Part shown: one piece after another, positions 51,474-63,891 of the stretch | Layout of the letters: each line of letters starts with the position of its first letter | Numbering within the stretch: the stretch's first letter is position 1 | Assembly: GCA_964247055.1 (NCBI GenBank) | Contig: OZ176050.1 | Coordinates: forward strand, 434,001 to 498,000 | From: Paragordius varius | Lineage: Eukaryota; Nematomorpha | Direction of reading: 5' to 3' | Length of the DNA stretch: 64,000 nucleotides | Notes under the pieces: model-generated | What the model was told of the DNA's origin: nothing | Seen by the model: only the letters and a program-made list of their open reading frames with translations | Database searches by the model: none | Translations under genes and position numbers: made by a program

Positions 51474-53028
51474 TGGCTACCTAAAATCCAAATTTGATCA
51501 GGTGATGTCGCCATAATTTTTTTTGAGTAGCTCTATGGTAGTTCCATCATCACCCCGAATACTTTGGGGATCGGACTATAAATGTAATTTTTATGAATTT
51601 TTTAAATATTTAAAAAATTTATTTTATACGATTTTAAAAATAAAAATGGCTACCTAAAATCCAAATTTGATCAGGTGATGTCGCCATAATTTTTTTGGGT
51701 AGCTCTATAGTAGTTCCATCATCACCCCAAATATTTTTGAGATCGAAGTATAAATGTAATTTTTATGAATTTTTTAAATATTTAAAAAATTTATTTTATA
51801 CGATTTTAAAAATAAAAATGCCTACCTAAAATCCAAATTTGATCAGGTGATGTCGCCATAATTTTTTTTGGGTAGCCCTATCGTAGTTCCATCATCACCC
51901 CGAATACTTTGGGGATCGGACTATAAATGTAATTTTTATGAATTTTTTAAATATTTAAAAAATTTATTTTATACGATTTTAAAAATAAAAATGGCTACCT
52001 AAAATCCAAATTTGATCAGGTGATGTCGCCATAATTTTTTTTGGGTAGCCCTATGGTAGTTCCATCATCACCCCTAATATTTTGGGGATCGGACTATAAA
52101 TGTAATTTTTATGAATTTTTTAAATATTTAAAAAATTTATTTTATACGATTTTAAAAATAAAAATGGCTACCTAAAATCCAAAAATGATCAGGTGATGTC
52201 GCCATAATTTTTTTTGGGTAGCCCTATGGTAGTTCCATCATAACCCCAAATATTTTTGAGATCGGACTTTAAATGTAATTTTTATGAATTTTTTAAATAT
52301 TTAAAAAATTTATTTTATACGATTTTAAAAATAAAAATGGCTACCTAAAATCCAAATTTGATCAGGTGATGTCGCCATAATTTTTTTGGGTAGCCCTATG
52401 GTAGTTCCATCATAACCCCAAATATTTTTGAGATCGGACTTTAAATGTAATTTTTATGAATTTTTTAAATATTTAAAAAATTTATTTTATACGATTTTAA
52501 AAATAAAAATGGCTACCTAAAATCCAAATTTGATCAGGTGATGTCGCCATAATTTTTTTTGGGTAGCCCTATGGTAGTTCCATCATCACCCCTAATATTT
52601 TGGGGATCGGACTATAAATGTAATTTTTATGAATTTTTTAAATATTTAAAAAATTTATTTTATACGATTTTAAAAATAAAAATGGCTACCTAAAATCCAA
52701 ATTTGATCAGGTGATGTCGCCATAATTTTTTTTGGGTAGTCCTATGGTAGTTCCATCATAACCCCAAATATTTTGGGGATCGGACTATAAATGTAATTTT
52801 TATGAATTTTTTAAATATTTAAAAAATTTATTTTATACGATTTTAAAAATAAAAATGGCTACCTAAAATCCAAAGTTGATCAGGTGATGTCCCCATAATT
52901 TTTTTTGGGTAGCCCTATGGTAGTTCCATCATCACCCCAAATATTGTCGAGATCGGAGTATAAATGTAATTTTTATGAATTTTTTAAATATTTAAAAAAT
53001 TTATTTTATACGATTTTAAAAATAAAAA
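51474..53028 (+). repeat. 9-mer HOR (S-T-U-X-Y-Z-X-O'-L'), copy 2, 1,555 bp
   Basis: Identical by eye to 49,919-51,473, including the rare CCAAAGTTGATC and the T7 in Z. It is either a very recent tandem duplication or an assembly duplicate. The sequence leaves the unit at 53,029 with an M-type monomer. Confidence 0.92.
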
Positions 53029-56000
53029 TGGCTACCTAAAATCCAAATTTGATCAGGTGATGTCGCCATAATTTTTTTTGGGTAGCCCTATGGTAGTTCC
53101 ATCATCACCCCAAATATTTTCGAGATCGGACTATAAATGTAATTTTTATGAATTTTTTAAATATTTAAAAAATTTATTTTATACGATTTTAAAAATAAAA
53201 ATGGCTACCTAAAATCCAAATTTGATCAGGTGATGTCGCCATAATTTTTTTTGGGTAGCCCTATGGTAGTTCCATCATCACCCCAAATATTTTCGAGATC
53301 GGACTATAAATGTAATTTTTATGAATTTTTTAAATATTTAAAAAATTTATTTTATACGATTTTAAAAATAAAAATGGCTACTTAAAATCCAAATTTGATC
53401 AGGTGATGTCGCCATAATTTTTTTTGGGTAGCCCTATGGTAGTTCCATCATCACCCCAAATATTTTGGGGATCGGACTATAAATGTAATTTTTATGAATT
53501 TTTTAAATATTTAAAAAATTTATTTTATACGATTTTAAAAATAAAAATGGCTACCTAAAATCCAAATTTGATCAGGTGATGTCACCATAATTTTTTTTGG
53601 GTAGCCCTATGGTAGTTCCATCATCACCCCAAATATTTTCGAGATCGGAGTATAAATGTAATTTTTATGAATTTTTTAAATATTTAAAAAATTTATTTTA
53701 TACGATTTTAAAAATAAAAATGGCTACTTAAATCCAAATTTGATCAGGTGATGTCGCCATAATTTTTTTTGGGTAGCCCTATGGTAGTTCCATCATAACC
53801 CCAAATATTTTTGAGATCGGACTTTAAATGTAATTTTTATGAATTTTTTAAATATTTAAAAAATTTATTTTATACGATTTTAAAAATAAAAATGGCTACC
53901 TAAAATCCAAATTTGATCAGGTGATGTCACCATAATTTTTTTTGGGTAGCCCTATGGTAGTTCCATCATCACCCCAAATATTTTCGAGATCGGAGTATAA
54001 ATGTAATTTTTATGAATTTTTTAAATATTTAAAAAATTTATTTTTTACGATTTTAAAAATAAAAATGGCTACCTAATATCCAAATTTGATCAGGTGATGT
54101 CCCCATAATTTTTTTTGGGTAGCCCTATGGTAGTTCCATCATCACCCTAAATATTGTCGAGATCGGAGTATAAATGTAATTTTTTTGAATTTTTTAAATA
54201 TTTAAAAAATTTATTTTATACGATTTTAAAAATAAAAATGGCTACCTAAAATCCAAATTTGATCAGGTGATGTCGCCATAATTTTTTTTGGGTAGCCCTA
54301 TGGTAGTTCCATCATCACCCCTAATATTTTGGGGATCGGACTATAAATGTAATTTTTATGAATTTTTTAAATATTTAAAAAATTTATTTTATACGATTTT
54401 AAAAATAAAAATGGCTACCTAAAATCCAAAAATGATCAGGTGATGTCGCCATAATTTTTTTTGGGTAGCCCTATGGTAGTTCTATCATCACCCCGAATAC
54501 TTTGGGGATCGGACTATAAATGTAATTTTTATGAATTTTTTAAATATTTAAAAAATTTATTTTATACGATTTTAAAAATAAAAATGGCTACTTAAATCCA
54601 AATTTGATCAGGTGATGTCGCCATAATTTTTTTTGGGTAGCCCTATGGTAGTTCCATCATAACCCCAAATATTTTTGAGATCGGACTTTAAATGTAATTT
54701 TTATGAATTTTTTAAATATTTAAAAAATTTATTTTATACGATTTTAAAAATAAAAATGGCTACCTAAAATCCAAATTTGATCAGGTGATGTCGCCATAAT
54801 TTTTTTTGGGTAGCCCTATAGTAGTTCCATCATCACCCCAAATATTTTTGAGATCGGAGTATAAATGTAATTTTTATGAATTTTTTAAATATTTAAAAAA
54901 TTTATTTTATACGATTTTAAAAATAAAAATGGCTACCTAAAATCCAAATTTGATCAGGTGATGTCGCCATAATTTTTTTTGGGTAGTCCTATGGTAGTTC
55001 CATCATCACCCCAAATATTTTGGGGATCGGACTATAAATGTAATTTTTATGAATTTTTTAAATATTTAAAAAATTTATTTTATACGATTTTAAAAATAAA
55101 AATGGCTACCTAAAATCCAAATTTGATCAGGTGATGTCGCCATAATTTTTTTTGGGTAGCCCTATGGTAGTTCCATCATCACCCCAAATATTTTCGAGAT
55201 CGGAGTATAAATGTAATTTTTATGAATTTTTTAAATATTTAAAAAATTTATTTTATACGATTTTAAAAATAAAAATGGCTAAAAATCCAAATTTGATCAG
55301 GTGATGTCACCATAATTTTTTTTGGGTAGCCCTATGGTAGTTCTATCATCACCCCAAATATTTTCGAGATCGGAGTATAAATGTAATTTTTATGAATTTT
55401 TTAAATATTTAAAAAATTTATTTTTTACGATTTTAAAAATAAAAATGGCTACCTAAAATCCAAATTTGATCAGGTGATGTCCCCATAATTTTTTTTGGGT
55501 AGCCCTATGGTAGTTCCATCATCACCCCAAATATTGTCGAGATCGGAGTATAAATGTAATTTTTTTGAATTTTTTAAATATTTAAAAAATTTATTTTATA
55601 CGATTTTAAAAATAAAAATGGCTACCTAAAATCCAAATTTGATCAGGTGATGTCGCCATAATTTTTTTTGGGTAGCCCTATAGTAGTTCCATCATAACCC
55701 CAAATATTTTTGAGATCGGACTTTAAATGTAATTTTTATGAATTTTTTAAATATTTAAAAAATTTATTTTATACGATTTTAAAAATAAAAATGGCTACCT
55801 AAAATCCAAATTTGATCAGGTGATGTCGCCATAATTTTTTTTGGGTAGCCCTATAGTAGTTCCATCATCACCCCAAATATTTTTGAGATCGGAGTATAAA
55901 TGTAATTTTTATGAATTTTTTAAATATTTAAAAAATTTATTTTATACGATTTTAAAAATAAAAATGGCTACCTAAAATCCAAATTTGATCAAGTGATGTC

Positions 56001-57342
56001 GCCATAATTTTTTTTGGGTAGTCCTATGGTAGTTCCATCATCACCCCAAATATTTTGGGGATCGGACTATAAATGTAATTTTTATGAATTTTTTAAATAT
56101 TTAAAAAATTTATTTTATACGATTTTAAAAATAAAAATGGCTACCTAAAATCCAAATTTGATCAGGTGATGTCGCCATAATTTTTTTTGGGTAGCCCTAT
56201 GGTAGTTCCATCATCACCCCAAATATTTTCGAGATCGGAGTATAAATGTAATTTTTATGAATTTTTTAAATATTTAAAAAATTTATTTTATACGATTTTA
56301 AAAATAAAAATGGCTAAAAATCCAAATTTGATCAGGTGATGTCACCATAATTTTTTTTGGGTAGCCCTATGGTAGTTCTATCATCACCCCAAATATTTTC
56401 GAGATCGGAGTATAAATGTAATTTTTATGAATTTTTTAAATATTTAAAAAATTTATTTTTTACGATTTTAAAAATAAAAATGGCTACCTAAAATCCAAAT
56501 TTGATCAGGTGATGTCCCCATAATTTTTTTTGGGTAGCCCTATGGTAGTTCCATCATCACCCCAAATATTGTCGAGATCGGAGTATAAATGTAATTTTTT
56601 TGAATTTTTTAAATATTTAAAAAATTTATTTTATACGATTTTAAAAATAAAAATGGCTACCTAAAATCCAAATTTGATCAGGTGATGTCGCCATAATTTT
56701 TTTTGGGTAGCCCTATAGTAGTTCCATCATAACCCCAAATATTTTTGAGATCGGACTTTAAATGTAATTTTTATGAATTTTTTAAATATTTAAAAAATTT
56801 ATTTTATACGATTTTAAAAATAAAAATGGCTAAAAATCCAAATTTGATCAGGTGATGTCACCATAATTTTTTTTGGGTAGCCCTATGGTAGTTCTATCAT
56901 CACCCCAAATATTTTCGAGATCGGAGTATAAATGTAATTTTTATGAATTTTTTAAATATTTAAAAAATTTATTTTTTACGATTTTAAAAATAAAAATGGC
57001 TACCTAAAATCCAAATTTGATCAGGTGATGTCCCCATAATTTTTTTTGGGTAGCCCTATGGTAGTTCCATCATCACCCCAAATATTGTCGAGATCGGAGT
57101 ATAAATGTAATTTTTTTGAATTTTTTAAATATTTAAAAAATTTATTTTATACGATTTTAAAAATAAAAATGGCTACCTAAAATCCAAATTTGATCAGGTG
57201 ATGTCGCCATAATTTTTTTTGGGTAGCCCTATAGTAGTTCCATCATAACCCCAAATATTTTTGAGATCGGACTTTAAATGTAATTTTTATGAATTTTTTA
57301 AATATTTAAAAAATTTATTTTATACGATTTTAAAAATAAAAA
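53029..57342 (+). repeat. Vocabulary 3 zone with GGCTAAAAATCC monomers
   Basis: Begins with two M monomers, then R and W forms, then the block at 53,548. From 55,276 a 170-bp monomer headed GGCTAAAAATCC (type AA) leads 6-mer (55,276-56,310, 1,035 bp) and 3-mer (56,311-56,826, 516 bp) units made of AA, L and a hybrid with both ATAGTAG and CATAACCCC. Confidence 0.85.
53548..55445 (+). repeat. 11-mer block, copy 1 (1,898 bp)
   Basis: R-W-R-L-X-Y'-W-V'-O-(GTCGCC, TTTTCGAG, GGAG)-AA. L at 54,066 has the rare CTACCTAATATCC and CACCCTAAATATTGTCGAG. The same eleven monomers recur at 61,131-63,027, at an offset of 7,583 bp. Confidence 0.88.
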
Positions 57343-60300
57343 TGGCTACCTAAAATCCAAATTTGATCAGGTGATGTCGCCATAATTTATTTTGGGTAGC
57401 CCTATGGTAGTTCCATCATCACCCCAAATATTTTCGAGATCGGAGTATAAATGTAATTTTTTTGAATTTTTTAAATATTTAAAAAATTTATTTTATACGA
57501 TTTTAAAAATAAAAATGGCTACCTAAAATCCAAATTTGATCAGGTTTTGTCGCCATAATTTTTTTTGGGTAGCCCTATAGTAGTTCCATCATAACCCCAA
57601 ATATTTTTGAGATCGGAGTATAAATGTAATTTTTATGAATTTTTTAAATATTTAAAAAATTTATTTTATACGATTTTAAAAATAAAAATGGCTACCTAAA
57701 ATCCAAATTTGATCAGGTGATGTCGCCATAATTTTTTTGGGGTAGCCCTATGGTAGTTCCATCATCACCCCAAATATTTTGGAGATCGGACTATAAATGT
57801 AATTTTTATGAATTTTTTAAATATTTAAAAAATTTATTTTATACGATTTTAAAAATAAAAATGGCTACCTAAAATCTAAATTTGATCAGGTGATGTCACC
57901 ATAATTTTTTTTGGGTAGCCCTATGGTAGTTCCATCATCACCCCAAATATTTTCGAGATCGGACTATAAATGTAATTTTTATGAATTTTTTAAATATTTA
58001 AAAAATTTATTTTATACGATTTTAAAAATAAAAATGGCTACTTAAAATCCAAATTTGATCAGGTGATGTCGCCATAATTTTTTTTGGGTAGCCCTATGGT
58101 AGTTCCATCATCACCCCAAATACTTTGGGGATCGGACTATAAATGTAATTTTTATGAATTTTTTAAATATTTAAAAAATTTATTTTATACGATTTTAAAA
58201 ATAAAAATGGCTACCTAAAATCCAAATTTGATCAGGTGATGTCGCCATAATTTTTTTTGGGTAGCCCTATGGTAGTTCCATCATAACCCCAAATATTTTT
58301 GAGATCGGACTTTAAATGTAATTTTTATAAATTTTTTAAATATTAGAAAAAATTTTTTTATACGATTTTAAAAATAAAAATGGCTACCTAAAATCCAAAT
58401 TTGATCAGGTGATATCGCCATAATTTTTTTTGGGTAGCCCTATGGTAGTTCCATCATCACCCCAAATATTTCGGGGATCGGACTATAAATGTAATTTTTA
58501 TGATTTTTTTAAATATTTAAAAAATTTACTTTATACGATTTTAAAAATAAAAATGGCTACCTTAAATCCAAATTTGATCAGGTGATGTCGCCATAATTTT
58601 TTTTGGGTAGCCCTATGGTAGTTCCATCATCACCCCAAATACTTTGGGGATCGGACTATAAATGTAATTTTTATGAATTTTTCAAATATTTAAAAAATTT
58701 ATTTTATACGATTTTAAAAATAAAAATGGCTACCTAAAATCCAAATTTGATGAGGTGATGTCCCCATAATTTTTTTTGGGTAGCCCTATGGTAGTTCCAT
58801 CATAACCCCAAATATTTTTGAGATCGGACTTTAAATGTAATTTTTATGAATTTTTTAAATATTTAAAAAATTTATTTTATACGATTTTAAAAATAAAAAT
58901 GGCTACCTAAAATCCAAATTCGCCATAATTTTTTTTGGGTAGCCCTATAGTAGTTCCATCATAACCCCAAATATTTTTGAGATCGGACTTTAAATGTAAT
59001 TTTTATGAATTTTTTAAATATTTAAAAAATTTATTTTATACGATTTTAAAAATAAAAATGGCTACCTAAAATCCAAATTTGATCAGGTGATGTCGCCATA
59101 ATTTTTTTTGAGTAGCCCTATAGTAGTTCCATCATAACCCCATATATTTTTGAGATCGGAGTATAAATGTAATTTTTATGAATTTTTTAAATATTTAAAA
59201 AATTTATTTTATACGATTTTAAAAATAAAAATGGCTACCTAAAATCCAAATTTGATCAGGTGATGTCACCATAATTTTTTTTGGGTAGCGCTATGGTAGT
59301 TCCATCATAACCCCAAATATTTTTGAGATCGGACTTTAAATGTAATTTTTATAAATTTTTTAAATATTTGAAAAATTTTTTTTATACGATTTTAAAAATA
59401 AAAATGGCTACCTAAAATCCAAATTTGATCAGGTGATGTCGCCATAATTTTTTTTGGGTAGCCCTATAGTAGTTCCATCATCACCCCAAATATTTTTGAG
59501 ATCGGAGTATAAATGTAATTTTTATGAATTTTTTAAATATTTAAAAAATTTATTTTATACGATTTTAAAAATAAAAATGGCTACCTAAAATCCAAATTTG
59601 ATCAGGTGATGTCGCCATAATTTTTTTTGGGTAGCCCTATGGTAGTTCCATCATAACTCCAAATATTTTTGAGATCGGACTTTAAATGTAATTTTTATGA
59701 ATTTTTTAAATATTTAAAAAATTTATTTTATGCGATTTTAAAAATAAAAATGGCTACCTAAAATCCAAATTTGATCAGGTGATGTCGCCATAATTTTTTT
59801 GGGTAGCCCTATGGTAGTTCCATCATCACCCCAAATATTTTGGGGATCGGACTATAAATGTAATTTTTATGAATTTTTTAAATATTTAAAAAATTTATTT
59901 TATACAATTTTAAAAATAAAAATGGCTACCTAAAATCCAAATTTGATCAGGTGATGTCGCCATAATTTTTTTTGGGTAGCCCTATAGTAGTTCCATCATC
60001 ACCCCAAATATTTTTGAGATCGGAGTATAAATGTAATTTTTATGAATTTTTTAAATATTTAAAAAATTTATTTTATACGATTTTAAAAATAAAAATGGCT
60101 ACCTAAAATCCAAATTTGATCAGGTGATGTCGCCATAATTTTTTTGGGTAGCCCTATGGTAGTTCCATCTTCACCCCAAATATTTTGGGAATCGGACTAT
60201 AAATGTAATTTTTATGAATTTTTTAAATATTTAAAAAATTTATTTTATACAATTTTAAAAATAAAAATGGCTACCTAAAATCCAAATTTGATCAGGTGAT

Positions 60301-60787
60301 GTCGCCATAATTTTTTTTGGGTAGCCCTATAGTAGTTCCATCATAACCCCAAATATTTTTGAGATCGGAGTATAAATGTAATTTTTATGAATTTTTTAAA
60401 TATTTAAAAAATTTATTTTATACGATTTTAAAAATATAAATGGCTACCTAAAATCCAAATTTGATCAGATGATTTTGCCATAATTTTTTTTGGGTAGCCC
60501 TATAGTAGTTCCATCATCACCCCAACAATTTTTGAGATCGGAGTATAAATGTAATTTTTATAAATTTTTTAAATATTAGAAAAAATTTATTTTATACGAT
60601 TTTAAAAATAAAAATGGCTACCTAAAATCCAAATTTGATCACGTGATGTCACCATAATTTTTTTTGGGTAGCCCTATGGTAGTTCCATCATAACCCCAAA
60701 TATTTTTGAGATCGGACTTTAAATGTAATTTTTATAAATTTTTTAAATATTAGAAAAAATTTTTTTATACGATTTTAAAAATAAAAA
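57343..60787 (+). repeat. Poorly homogenised stretch
   Basis: About 20 monomers with many private changes: GATCAGGTTTTGTC, GGTGATATCGCC, TTGATGAGGTGATG, TAGCGCTATGG, ATTTCGGGGATC, CCATCTTCACC, CCAACAATTTTTGAG, TATACAATTTT and several AATATTAGAAAAAATTT tails. The monomer at 58,900-59,058 lacks 14 bp (AAATTCGCCATAA). No clear HOR of more than two monomers was found, unlike both flanks. Confidence 0.78.
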
Positions 60788-61130
60788 TGGCTAAAAATCC
60801 AAATTTGATCAGGTGATGTCACCATAATTTTTTTTGGGTAGCCCTATGGTAGTTCTATCATCACCCCAAATATTTTCGAGATCGGAGTATAAATGTAATT
60901 TTTATGAATTTTTTAAATATTTAAAAAATTTATTTTATACGATTTTAAAAATAAAAATGGCTACCTAAAATCCAAATTTGATCAGGTGATGTCGCCATAA
61001 TTTTTTTTGGGTAGTCCTATGGTAGTTCCATCATCACCCCAAATATTTTGGGGATCGGACTATAAATGTAATTTTTATGAATTTTTTAAATATTTAAAAA
61101 ATTTATTTTATACGATTTTAAAAATAAAAA

Positions 61131-63027
61131 TGGCTACCTAAAATCCAAATTTGATCAGGTGATGTCACCATAATTTTTTTTGGGTAGCCCTATGGTAGTT
61201 CCATCATCACCCCAAATATTTTCGAGATCGGAGTATAAATGTAATTTTTATGAATTTTTTAAATATTTAAAAAATTTATTTTATACGATTTTAAAAATAA
61301 AAATGGCTACTTAAATCCAAATTTGATCAGGTGATGTCGCCATAATTTTTTTTGGGTAGCCCTATGGTAGTTCCATCATAACCCCAAATATTTTTGAGAT
61401 CGGACTTTAAATGTAATTTTTATGAATTTTTTAAATATTTAAAAAATTTATTTTATACGATTTTAAAAATAAAAATGGCTACCTAAAATCCAAATTTGAT
61501 CAGGTGATGTCACCATAATTTTTTTTGGGTAGCCCTATGGTAGTTCCATCATCACCCCAAATATTTTCGAGATCGGAGTATAAATGTAATTTTTATGAAT
61601 TTTTTAAATATTTAAAAAATTTATTTTTTACGATTTTAAAAATAAAAATGGCTACCTAATATCCAAATTTGATCAGGTGATGTCCCCATAATTTTTTTTG
61701 GGTAGCCCTATGGTAGTTCCATCATCACCCTAAATATTGTCGAGATCGGAGTATAAATGTAATTTTTTTGAATTTTTTAAATATTTAAAAAATTTATTTT
61801 ATACGATTTTAAAAATAAAAATGGCTACCTAAAATCCAAATTTGATCAGTTGATGTCGCCATAATTTTTTTTGGGTAGCCCTATGGTAGTTCCATCATCA
61901 CCCCTAATATTTTGGGGATCGGACTATAAATGTAATTTTTATGAATTTTTTAAATATTTAAAAAATTTATTTTATACGATTTTAAAAATAAAAATGCCTA
62001 CCTAAAATCCAAAAATGATCAGGTGATGTCGCCATAATTTTTTTTGGGTAGCCCTATGGTAGTTCTATCATCACCCCGAATACTTTGGGGATCGGACTAT
62101 AAATGTAATTTTTATGAATTTTTTAAATATTTAAAAAATTTATTTTATACGATTTTAAAAATAAAAATGGCTACTTAAATCCAAATTTGATCAGGTGATG
62201 TCGCCATAATTTTTTTTGGGTAGCCCTATGGTAGTTCCATCATAACCCCAAATATTTTTGAGATCGGACTTTAAATGTAATTTTTATGAATTTTTTAAAT
62301 ATTTAAAAAATTTATTTTATACGATTTTAAAAATAAAAATGGCTACCTAAAATCCAAATTTGATCAGGTGATGTCGCCATAATTTTTTTTGGGTAGCCCT
62401 ATAGTAGTTCCATCATCACCCCAAATATTTTTGAGATCGGAGTATAAATGTAATTTTTATGAATTTTTTAAATATTTAAAAAATTTATTTTATACGATTT
62501 TAAAAATAAAAATGGCTACCTAAAATCCAAATTTGATCAGGTGATGTCGCCATAATTTTTTTTGGGTAGTCCTATGGTAGTTCCATCATCACCCCAAATA
62601 TTTTGGGGATCGGACTATAAATGTAATTTTTATGAATTTTTTAAATATTTAAAAAATTTATTTTATACGATTTAAAAATAAAAATGGCTACCTAAAATCC
62701 AAATTTGATCAGGTGATGTCGCCATAATTTTTTTTGGGTAGCCCTATGGTAGTTCCATCATCACCCCAAATATTTTCGAGATCGGAGTATAAATGTAATT
62801 TTTATGAATTTTTTAAATATTTAAAAAATTTATTTTATACGATTTTAAAAATAAAAATGGCTAAAAATCCAAATTTGATCAGGTGATGTCACCATAATTT
62901 TTTTTGGGTAGCCCTATGGTAGTTCCATCATCACCCCAAATATTTTCGAGATCGGAGTATAAATGTAATTTTTATGAATTTTTTAAATATTTAAAAAATT
63001 TATTTTTTACGATTTTAAAAATAAAAA
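61131..63027 (+). repeat. 11-mer block, copy 2 (1,897 bp)
   Basis: Same order as 53,548-55,445. Differences seen are GATCAGTTGATG in X, ATGCCTACC heading Y', a 1-bp loss at CGATTTAAAAATA before 62,685, and GTTCCATC instead of GTTCTATC in AA. Confidence 0.87.
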
Positions 63028-63891
63028 TGGCTACCTAATATCCAAATTTGATCAGGTGATGTCCCCATAATTTTTTTTGGGTAGCCCTATGGTAGTTCCA
63101 TCATCACCCTAAATATTGTCGAGATCGGAGTATAAATGTAATTTTTTTGAATTTTTTAAATATTTAAAAAATTTATTTTATACGATTTTAAAAATAAAAA
63201 TGGCTACCTAAAATCCAAATTTGATCAGTTGATGTCGCCATAATTTTTTTTGGGTAGCCCTATGGTAGTTCCATCATCACCCCTAATATTTTGGGGATCG
63301 GACTATAAATGTAATTTTTATGAATTTTTTAAATATTTAAAAAATTTATTTTATACGATTTTAAAAATAAAAATGGCTACCTAAAATCCAAAAATGATCA
63401 GGTGATGTCGCCATAATTTTTTTTGGGTAGCCCTATGGTAGTTCTATCATCACCCCGAATACTTTGGGGATCGGACTATAAATGTAATTTTTATGAATTT
63501 TTTAAATATTTAAAAAATTTATTTTATACGATTTTAAAAATAAAAATGGCTACTTAAATCCAAATTTGATCAGGTGATGTCGCCATAATTTTTTTTGGGT
63601 AGCCCTATGGTAGTTCCATCATAACCCCAAATATTTTTGAGATCGGACTTTAAATGTAATTTTTATGAATTTTTTAAATATTTAAAAAATTTATTTTATA
63701 CGATTTTAAAAATAAAAATGGCTACCTAAAATCCAAATTTGATCAGGTGATGTCGCCATAATTTTTTTTGGGTAGCCCTATAGTAGTTCCATCATCACCC
63801 CAAATATTTTTGAGATCGGAGTATAAATGTAATTTTTATGAATTTTTTAAATATTTAAAAAATTTATTTTATACGATTTTAAAAATAAAAA

